DNA of 64,000 nt from the NCBI GenBank assembly GCA_963921795.1, contig OY997642.1, positions 40,967,256 to 41,031,255 on the forward strand, read 5' to 3'. Origin of the DNA: Nannobrachium achirus (Eukaryota > Chordata > Actinopteri > Myctophiformes > Myctophidae). Of the stretch, positions 38,501-49,300 are shown piece by piece. Made by a program: the position numbers and the translations under genes. The notes under the pieces are model-generated. The model was given only the letters and a program-made list of their open reading frames with translations, searched no databases and was not told where the DNA came from. Numbering within the stretch: position 1 is the stretch's first letter; every line of letters begins with the position of its first letter.

Positions 38501-40265
38501 CGCTCACACATTCACCACTAGAAACCTGTTATGCATAGTAGTAGCCACTGATTAAAGTATTGCTTGTAGTTATCGCGGATTCGCGGGGTGGGGGGTTGTC
38601 GCGGCTCTCGCGGGGGGGTATGCACGCGTTTACACGGTCGTGCACCGTTCGGTGCCGTCCGTGCGCGTGCATGTGGGGAAATATTTCCGGCCACACGGCG
38701 TCCGGTCCCGTCCGGCCCCCAAAGCACCACTGGCAGTGTGATGTCATACTGATGTCAGCAGCTATGTCTCTATATATGGAGTTATATGTTGTTCGTGTCC
38801 AAATATGGGGCTTGTGAGGTCAGACTTAGTGAGATTCGTCGGTTATATTTGTGGAGATAAGCGACCAATGGTCGCTTATCTCCCGATTAGGGAGTCTTAC
38901 TGGTGATATATGATATATTGTCATGTTATAAGTGTCTAGATGACACTTATAACATGTGTCTTGATAGCTATAGTTTTGGTACAGCTTGTCTTGTTTTGGT
39001 ACAGCTTATCCTTCTGACACTATAAGTATAACTATAGTCTGATCTCCCTGTGTTCAGTGGCAGAACTACCTTACCACTGAACACACTACTCCCCACACTA
39101 CTCCCCCATGAATTCATGTAATTAAAGAACCACCACCACCACAACTGTAAAATCAAATGAGTGTCTCAGAATCCTTTTGCCTCATCAATTATTGATTTAT
39201 ATCCATAATTCTACGACAACAGACAATAAAATATGGTCTTACTTTATATCAAAACTGGACTTTACAGTAGTCGACAAACTACAAATATTAAGAAAAACAC
39301 ATTCTGTCCCAAACTTGTAGAAAGTCTTGTCAACTTTGATGCATTTGATACGAGAAATAAAACCGCTTTGGATGCCAAATGAAAGGTAGATAAATAGTAC
39401 CTGTTAATCAGTAGCTATAGGTGACTAAATCACCTAAGACCTTTTTTAATATAAAACACTGAAAGTGTTTTATATTTTCATGTCAAGGACCCCCGAAATT
39501 ATAGGTATATTGGCCACAGACCCCCCCATCTCAAAATGTATTGTTCAAGGGACCCCCAGTAGCAAAGATTTGAGTTACAAAGGGTTGCTTTGAAAATTAT
39601 ATATATTCAAAGATTTTCACACATTTTCACGATTTTTCAAAAATAGCAGATCTGATCTACAAGCTCAAAGCACGGCACTCTGTTCTGCGCTATGAGCTTG
39701 TATATCTGCTATTCTTCAATAGCTATTGTATCAAATAATTCCAGGTCTTAATGGGTGAAAAGAAAAACATTGCAAGGGAAGTTAAGTCCAGGAAATGGTT
39801 AAATATTCCTCCCTGGAGGGCAAGACTCAACAAGTGATCCCAGGAAGACTGTCATTAAACATGAGGAGACACTTTACCTGCATTCTTTCCATTTCTTTTC
39901 CTGTCACTACACATCCCACTGTCTCCCTCTACTACTCTCTACCTTTGGAGTATGCCTGCCTGCCTCCACTTATCATCATCATTCTAAATGATCACTTGGT
40001 TCATTCAATCTGTCAGTATACTGTGCTTGCACCCGGTACATGAGCCAGCATAGAACGCTGGGAGGACTAAGGCCATGATAGCTCTGGAGGCAATAAAGAG
40101 GTCAACCCTGTGAATCCTCACTTGGTTTTAACTAACAATGACCCCCTTCAGTGTTTGCTTGTTAACACTCAGACACATACGCACACAATCCACTGGTCAA
40201 CTCAAACAATGAAGGGATTGTAAAAGATATACTGCGCATGTGTCTGCTTGGCGCACACACACGTG

Positions 40266-40302
<37 letters not shown>

Positions 40303-43300
40303 GTATACACGTACAAATGTACACTCAAATGCTCACAGAAACATCCCAAACTCATGCTCATATTCTCTCCCGCCCATGAGCCTGGAACAAAATGTAAGCT
40401 TGGTTGTTGACTGCCAAAATGAACAAACAACTGCACTTTCGGCACTTCAGAGCTCTTTCCATTCCATTTCTCCCATCTTTTGTTTTCACAAGCATACCGG
40501 TAATACAAATTATTATTACATCAATTTCACAAGGTCCTTTACAATCACTGACAGTATATTAACACTTGTTGGTGCATCCTAAGAACAAATACAGGCCAGA
40601 ATTTTGAGAGGTCATCTCCTCTCAGCTAACCCTAACTGGAGCTGGCCGGTCAGAAAATCCATTGTTACAGGGCCAAGCTACAGGCTCCCTACTGGCCAGC
40701 ACAGAAAACAGGCCACAGTCCAGAGACATTTTATTGTGGTTACTACTCCGGTTATCTTGCTAAATCATGTTATGCAACCTAGAACACACACACATGGTTT
40801 TGCTTACATAACGTTCAAGTAAACATCGAGGTAGAAAAAAAATGTGATGTCTATACTTTTTAATAATGACTCAATGTATGAATTGATTGATTGTATATGA
40901 ATACTGCAATACCAGTGGCTATAAGAAAAAAATAAGAATATCGTTAACAGTATTGGCTGAGATGGCTCATAGACAACTGACAAAAAACCATTAAGGAGGG
41001 CATCCCTAAACAGCTATGTTTCTACGCCATGGCTCTGCAAGAGGCTAGTGTATGTGTCTGTCCAGAGTCCAGACTAGAGTGAATCTTGCAAACCGTGACT
41101 CAGTGACTCAGACTTTGTATAGACGCTGCCAATAGGCCACAGAAGTACATCCACTAATTCTCTGTGATCGTGCTGAATACTTGCCCAAATTTGGAGTCAT
41201 ACATCATACATATGTCACAGACGACGGATGTCTTATTTATTCACAGACTGGTTACATGAAGTCTGAGATCCACATTGGAGCCAAGTCTGACATCCACACA
41301 ATCCCAAGATCCACATACAGCAAATTCCCAGTTGTAGGTTCTTTGTTTTGTTTTTCAAGCAAAAATACAATACCCGGTTTCTTGCTTGAGCGTGTCACAG
41401 TATCCTAGTATCCCAGTTTTACCCGCTATTGCATAACAGTAAAGCTGCAATGCAGTAGAGCAGTGAGACCTACTGTATATATGAGAGATCTTTCATATTG
41501 TTTAGACCTACTGGTAATACTGGCAAACAACCAGTGTCACCTGATGGAGATGTTGAATTATCCTATTTTAAAGAAAATATTGTACAAATAATGTAATTTC
41601 ACAAATAATTGCAAGGAACAATTATTGTTCTTGACATACCTACTTGAGAAAAACGCAACAGAGGCAAGCAACTTCCTGGACCTTACTCAAATAAAGGCAT
41701 AGAACTGGACTGGAAAAACACAACCTGTGTTTTGAATGCCTCCAAGTACAGATCAAGGATCCGATTTAAACATTTCAATCTGTATTGTGAAAAGCATATT
41801 CTGTTATGAAATAGCCCGATATAAATGGGTGTATAAATAGGACTATAAGTTTTAAAAGGATGTGGCCTGGGCTTTGCTTGTTTTACCAACCTGAGTATGT
41901 TGGGGTGTGACAGTCTGTTCATCAGCTGGACCTCTCTCAGCATGTTAGCTCTGTTACTGCTGAGTTTGTTCATCTTCAGAGCCATCACCTGGTCTGATGC
42001 TCGATGGCGCACCTGAGAAGATAAACAATAATAAGTTGACTTCAGCATCTTACATAACAGATACCAGCCAAACTACTGTAGTTGAGCTTGTACATCAGCT
42101 ATAGAGATTTGCTATAGAGGAAAAAAGGAGGTGGCCAAATATAAACCCCTGGGAGACCCCATTCACCAAAGTACACAACACATAGGGTTTAAGTGGTTAA
42201 CTGAGAAGTTCAGAGGGAGGTGCAACAGTGCTGTTTTTCTGAGTGAATGCAGAGGGAGGGAGCGAAAAGCATTTAGTAAATTAACAAATGTCAGTGCTAG
42301 GAAGCTGAAGGGATTGGTGCTTTAAACCTGCAATATGACACGCTGCTACTGCATCATGAACACTTTCCGAGCTAAAGGTCCATCTCCTGCTGGCTATAAG
42401 GCCGAAAGACAACAGCGGAATCCAAGAAGTGGCTTCTGACCCACCATGTTAACTGAGCGAAGTGTAAAAGTTAACTGTGCATAACTAACTTGTTTTTAGT
42501 GCTTGCTCTGTTATTCCCAATCGGTAAGTATCAGGGGTTGACACTAAGGTCTCAGAGGCACTTGCCCATCGGGCAAGTACAGTTCATGTTCTACTTGCCC
42601 GAAGGTAATGCCCACTTGCCCGAAAAGTAAATCGTCCATTATAAAATGATAGGTACGATTTTAATTACCGCTCAATTTAACACTTATTTCTTTACTTTCT
42701 GGGGCTGTGCGATAAAATGTAATACCTCAATACCTCCAAATCCAAATACCAAATACTTTAGCTATGATTGAATATGTCTATGGTTTCACACTTGTTATTT
42801 TATATTTTTAAATGTAGCAACAGTAAAAACAGCACATTATAGGTAAATAGTGCTCTTATTTTACATTCCACAGACCAGAAGACACAGCGCACTGGCCACG
42901 TTCAGGTGTTTAGACAGATATCTTGTGTTGTGTTTATAGACATTTGTGTCCCCTCTCAAATGAGCACTTGCCCTGTCGGGCAACCTGAAAGCCAACTTCA
43001 CCTGCCCTGATGTTTTATTTACCTGCCGGGGGCAGGTGGGCAAGCCTTAGTGTCAATGTCTGAGTATGTCTGTGTGTGTGTACGTCTAGTACAAAAGATA
43101 AAATATTAAATATACTGGAAATATGTTTCACAATAATTAGCTTTCTCTTTAATACAATATTCATAATTGTCTTCTGAATTGACACCTTCAAACACATGCT
43201 TCAGTTCAACAACATTTCAGCTTTAAAAGGTGTGATCTGTGATGCAGACTGCTGAGAGCCACAGTCACCTGTCCGTGTCATGGTAGAGCAATGTTATCTG

Positions 43301-46300
43301 GTTTCCCCGAAACACTCACACACAGAAATAGGAAATGTCAGCGTGGCCTCTGCGGATGGTTCAAAAACCACAGGAAGCTGTGACAAACAAAACAGCCAAC
43401 CTAAATAACTATTGACCTGATAGGTTACTGAAGTTCCTCATGCTGAAATACAGCTGAGACATGCACTGTGGTGCAAAGTTTGACTGGTGGTTACAGCACC
43501 TGAGGTGCAAAGAGGAAACCAGAACACAGCTACTGAGAAGCAGTGGGGTCCCAGGGCACTGGCCCTGTAGCACCCACTGCTCCTAAAGAAGCTAGGATGG
43601 CTTAAATGCAGAGGACAAGTTTCACATATCATGTGCAAATGTACCGTGACAAAAAGATGCCCCAAAGGAGTGCAGTCCACATTATCATTAATTCATATTA
43701 ATTACATTTCTGCTCCATGTATACTGTTTATCTGTCCCTCTGTGTGTTCTTGCTCTTTGAGCTTTTGTCCCTCAGAGTTGTACAGGTACTGTATATATAG
43801 GTGAAGCCCTGCAGTATAATGACATCACTGCCTTGGTGGTGGGGAGTGTCATATGAGCCTGTTCCATCTGGCGTTTTCCTATTCTCTGTATGTTTCTATG
43901 GACCATAACATACAGGCATCATTACGGTCGATGGGGCTCTGGGCATGGGTGACGACTGACATACAGTATGAGGCATAAGTTGATTGGATGCAGATAATGC
44001 TGTCAGGAATGAAAGTCATAGCAAACATCATTTTTTGTTTAGCAATCTTCAACGGCTCACACACATTGTTGCTGCTGCACTGCTGAACACAGAGTACTGT
44101 ACATGTTGATGTTTTTGTTTGACATCAACAATGTCAGGATAAAGAAGAGGAAATGGAAAAGGGAAGTTGAAGTTTGTGTTTTGATATAACATTAGAGAAG
44201 TTATTGGATCTGCAAAGACCACAGGATCTTTTGTTGTGAATGATTCAAACACATGCATGCACAGTCGCACACCCACCAGCTCTTTTATCTGCTCAAGTTC
44301 AAGTGAGGGGGCTTCACTATAACAGCTAACAGCCCTCACTGCGGGACAGGAGAGACAACAGATGGCAGCTCCGCTTTAGCATCCCCCCCCCCCCACTCAT
44401 CATTCTCTATTCACCTCCCCCAACCCCATCTCTCTCTTCATCCCTCCGTGACCCCCTCCCAGCCTCTCTCATCCTGTGGCGAGCCCTCTACACGCACACA
44501 CCTCCCAATCCCCCCATCTTGTCCTACTGTGTCTCTCCCTTTCATCTCTCTCTATCCGCTCAAAGCCTCCCCTCTCTCCCTGACTGAACCCGTCTCCTCT
44601 CTTCTCCATACTCTGCTTTCTCTCTCACATAATGAAGCACCTCTCTGTTCTCCTGTCCTAAACACCACCACTATCCGTTGTCTCTCTCTCTCTCTCTCTT
44701 CCCCGTTCTCTCCTTTCTCCACATCTCCACTTGTTCTCCACCTCTAACAACTCTGGTCCATCCCCTGGCTCAACTCACTTCTGCTCTCTTTCATCCCTTT
44801 ATCAATACCTCCCTCTGCTTTCCTTCTAAGCATCGATTCTTTCTATTCGTTCCCCTCCCACTTGCTCGCCTTCATTTGCACCGCATCCTCGACTCTCTCT
44901 TTTACTCCCACGTCTCTCTCCACCATTCTCTAAGGATGGAGAAAGAGTGTTATACAGACAGCAACAAATGAACATCAAAGACCCATTTGGCTGTCCCAGC
45001 GTGAGTCCACCTACAATCTGCTGAGATATCATCGCTGTCGAACAGAAACATACATTTCATATTTGTGGTTTGTTATGTTTTTACATAAACTTTGTTTAGG
45101 AGCACCGATGGCTTAGTGGTTAAGGGCGAATAGCACGAGCCTGACGGTGAGTTGCAGGTTCGATTCCCGAGCCCAACGGCCTTTGCCGTGTGTCACTCCT
45201 CATCTTCCTCTCCCCGTTTCCTGTCACTCTCCACTATACTATGATACTAAATGATACCAGTTTTAAAGCTTAACTAAATAATAATCAACTTTAATCCATT
45301 GGAACAGATTTTTTTTTCCCATTTCCTGAACAGGAATGGACATGCCAGGTTTCCTTTCCACCAGACAGCGACAATATTATCATCCACCACAGTTCCCCTC
45401 TCAAAACACCAGCACCAGCAAAATGCAACTGATATACAGCAAGCATTTATAATATCTACATACATTTGCTCCTATATTATATTATTTACCTCAGTCCATT
45501 TAAATACAGTTTGCCAGGTGCTTGGCAAGAAGACTCATAATGTAAAAAGAATAGTCCTTTTGATAGGCACGGACATACACAGACGTTTTTTGACGTCAAG
45601 CCTTTCTCAGCATGATCACACAATGCGTTCCTTTCTTCTTTTTTCCTTTTCTTCTCTTCCCTATTCTAACTTTTTCTGTAACCACAAAATGTTATACCTT
45701 GCACAGAAATGAATTTCACCCAATAGGCCTATAGATTATTCTTATTATGGTCCTATGCACTTGTACAAGTAAAAGACTTAACATTTACTGAATGTGACCA
45801 TTACCAAAACTACCTTCTTCCGTTTCCTTAATATTGCCCGCCTCTGAACCAAACTGACATTTACTGCTGCAGAAACACTCATTCATGCTTTTACTAAATC
45901 CGTGCTTGATTATGGTAACAGTCTCCTTCATGGCACCACCAGCAGTCCTCAGTTAAGTACAGTATGAGGCTATGAGCTAAAATCTGCTGCCCGCCTACTC
46001 ACCAGTACGCACTTCAGAGTTAAAATCCCTCAGGTCCGGTGATGCAAACCTAGAGCAACCCGCAAGAAACAAGCGAGCGCCTAACCTGAGGTGACAGGGC
46101 CTTCTCAGTTGCCACCCCCTCTCTGTGAAACCAACTTCCAACCCACATCAATGCTGCCCCCATCGTCTCCCTCAAGCCGCCCTCAAAACCCACTACTTCA
46201 GACTTGCTTTCCCCAGCTAATCCGCCCGTCATCCTTATTTCTGTTGTTTTACAGTTCAATTTGTTTGTGATTTCAAATTCTTTTATGATTATTTTAGACA

Positions 46301-49300
46301 CTATTTCTCATTCATTTTGCTATTAATGATGTTTTTATTCAATCAAATGCACCCGATGAAGAACAATAGTGAACTGTGTCGTACAATAAAGCAATGAAGA
46401 ATTAAAGTAAGTGGGTCTATAATGCTTTTTTCTTTTCGTCCCCTCCTATGAAGTCAAGGAAGGTTTTGCTCTTTATATTTTTGTATTTGATCTGTTTATG
46501 TACACATTGTTTTGTGTCCCAAAAACACTATGAATATGATGTATGATTATAGTGAAACATGACATCAGCATACTTGTCATTTTATGGGAGATCTGAGGTT
46601 AGGAGCACTCAGACTAAGTAACTTGCCTACAAATTGACACATTGTGTGCAAGATAAAGGAAAATTATACTACATAAAAATGGAATAAAACCTGCAGTCTA
46701 TTTTGTTCACAGCAAAAGTAATTATATATATTGCACTTTATTTTTCCAAATACGTATATATAGCATACAGTGGGGCTATGTTTGCAGTGTTATTAAGCAT
46801 GCATGACTATGAACTTTGCATGTTCAGCTAAAACAAGCAAGCACTTGTGGCCACAAACACAGCCTACAGTAGATATAGCTGAGACATCACAGTAGGACTT
46901 GCATTACAGCCAGTTTCATTTTACAATAGTTCTATGGGCTGTATAGGATGGTGCCTGTACTATATTTCTATACAAACCTTATACTTCTCTGTACAGATGC
47001 AGCACTTGTTTTACTAGAAATAAGCCTGCATTTAGTTTTTTGGACAGCAATGTTACTTTTTCATCTGCTCTGAAGAGTTGCTGCATTGTGTATGCTACCT
47101 GACAAAGTATACACAGTCAGCAGTGCTGAACACAATACTTGACAGGATATTTGCAAAACAGAGGTTTATAGGAAATAGCTTGACCTATGACGAAGAGATT
47201 TCTAGTTATAAACAGCCAAAGATGTAAAAGTGAACATTTACCCTAAATAAGAGTGGAAGTGGAATTATGTAAACTTATTGACTGGCCCTCATGAAAAAGG
47301 CTAAAAGACGATGTTAACAGATGCTAGTTGATGAGAATCCATGAATGTCTAAAGATTCACATCATCTCTGTACACCTCAAAGACACACACATTCGAATGC
47401 CCTCATCAAGCACATCCAAGATGATTTTGAACTCGAGATTAACCTCGCTGACCTAGATAGTGCCTCCCACAAACTCTATTGGACCTATATATAAGCTAAT
47501 TAGTCTTTTCCCGTTAGACTTGTGCATGAGAGCACAGACAGCCCATCCCCCACCATTCAAGTCAGCTTCATTCTTGTCTTAACCCCTTACACACAATACT
47601 GAATGAAGGGGTCTGTCTCAGACACATACATACATATACAAGCCTCTTAACTTTCTACGCAGCAGTCACAATAAGCCCACTGAAAAGATATACAATCATT
47701 AGTCAAAGCGAGTTGGATTCATTTCACACAGAGAAATGCAAAGAAGGGTCTAACCACTGACCAATGTCCTGTCGTACTCTTCCAAAACAAACTGACCCCA
47801 CTCAAATATTATGTCTAGTATAGTACTGTATTAAAATAAGATGAGAGAAAGGTTAACCTCTTGCAACCTAGCGTATCCATTTTAGGCGAAAATTCGTTAA
47901 AATAGTCAAATGCTACTGTACCAATCAACACATTGCATTGCGACATGTTGTTTGTGAGCTTATAGATCAGCTATTTTTGCAAATCATCATATTACGAAGT
48001 ATAGGGCTTAATTGTTAACTGAACTGAACATGTATGTGTGCGTGCGTGCATGCGTGCGTGTGTGTATGGCTGTGCATGTGTGTCATCCAGAAGCCCCGAG
48101 GGAGAGAGGGCTAAAGTAACAGGGTTAACAGACACCCTTTATAAACTGCTCGCTTTGATGTGAGTGTGGTCTAACTTGACCTGAAGTATCAGTGTCAGGT
48201 TAAAACTTGCGAGCACAGACCCTCGCTTAGCTCCGGCTCAATCACTGTCTACGGTCCACCAGGCACATCAGCATGAGATGTTAAACCCAAAGTTGTAAAA
48301 TCTTATTAATAAAGTCAAAATAGCATTGATAATTCTATAACGTCATGGTCTTACACAAGCACTTTCTTCTAGCTTCATGTTTCCACACTCCACAGTAGCA
48401 TGACGTAGATCACACAACAGGGACAATCAATCAATCAATGAGGATAGGTTAAAAAGTCTATGTTATGACAGCCTGTTTGAACAATTACAAAACACCCTGG
48501 GTTGACGGGGGCTAGATGGGCGATCGATAAGACGCTAGGGTACATCGACCATATTCACATGGCGACAGCTTTGCACCTACGTCATACCCGCAGAGGTGGG
48601 AAACTCCACACTGTCCGGGTGGATGTACAGAACATCTGATCACATGGGATAGACAAGAGGACGAGAGGGAAACAATGGATTGAAGTGAAAGCCGACCCAA
48701 ACCCACCTTATAGACCTCGGAGAAGAATCCAGAGCCGATCCACTCACATGTGAAGTCGTCGAGGCGTGTCAGGCAGGAGAAGGCACTGATGAGGGCTCTG
48801 TAGGAAGAGGAGGACGGACACCTGCCCACCTGTCAGGATGGACATCTAGTTAGACCTGAGGCCGATTCGACAATTGCCTTCTAAATCAATAGTCCTCCCA
48901 CTTTCAAAAAGCATCAGATGTACATGCTCACAGTGCGCCACAAAGTTGATGCACTGTGAGCTTGAATATCTGCTATTTTTAATAGCCAACTCTAAAATGT
49001 AAAATGACACAGATGCTTTCCCAGAGTTTTTCGACACCACAGGGATGTTTGGATACCAATGACATTAGGCTTGACATTCGCATTCACATCTTAGAAATAA
49101 ATGAGTAAACTAGTGCTTCATAATCGATAAATCCGTCAAGATTATTTGATTAATCAATGCGAATGATTTACACAATAAAGTGATGGCAAAATAAGGTGAT
49201 AAAGCATGATGGTAAATGCTCATCACATTACCTCAGACATGTTAGTGTTAGTATCATGTGTTTACCCAGCAGTTTATTTAATTTTTATTATATGGCAGGC

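Noticed and set aside
36595-38905. CRISPR-like or virus-derived array
   Set aside because: Units are palindromic, of uneven length, without regular spacers or any coding sequence; this is a eukaryotic intron repeat.
45098-45170. tRNA gene
   Set aside because: A and B boxes are present, but acceptor and T-stem pairing is poor and a SINE body follows.
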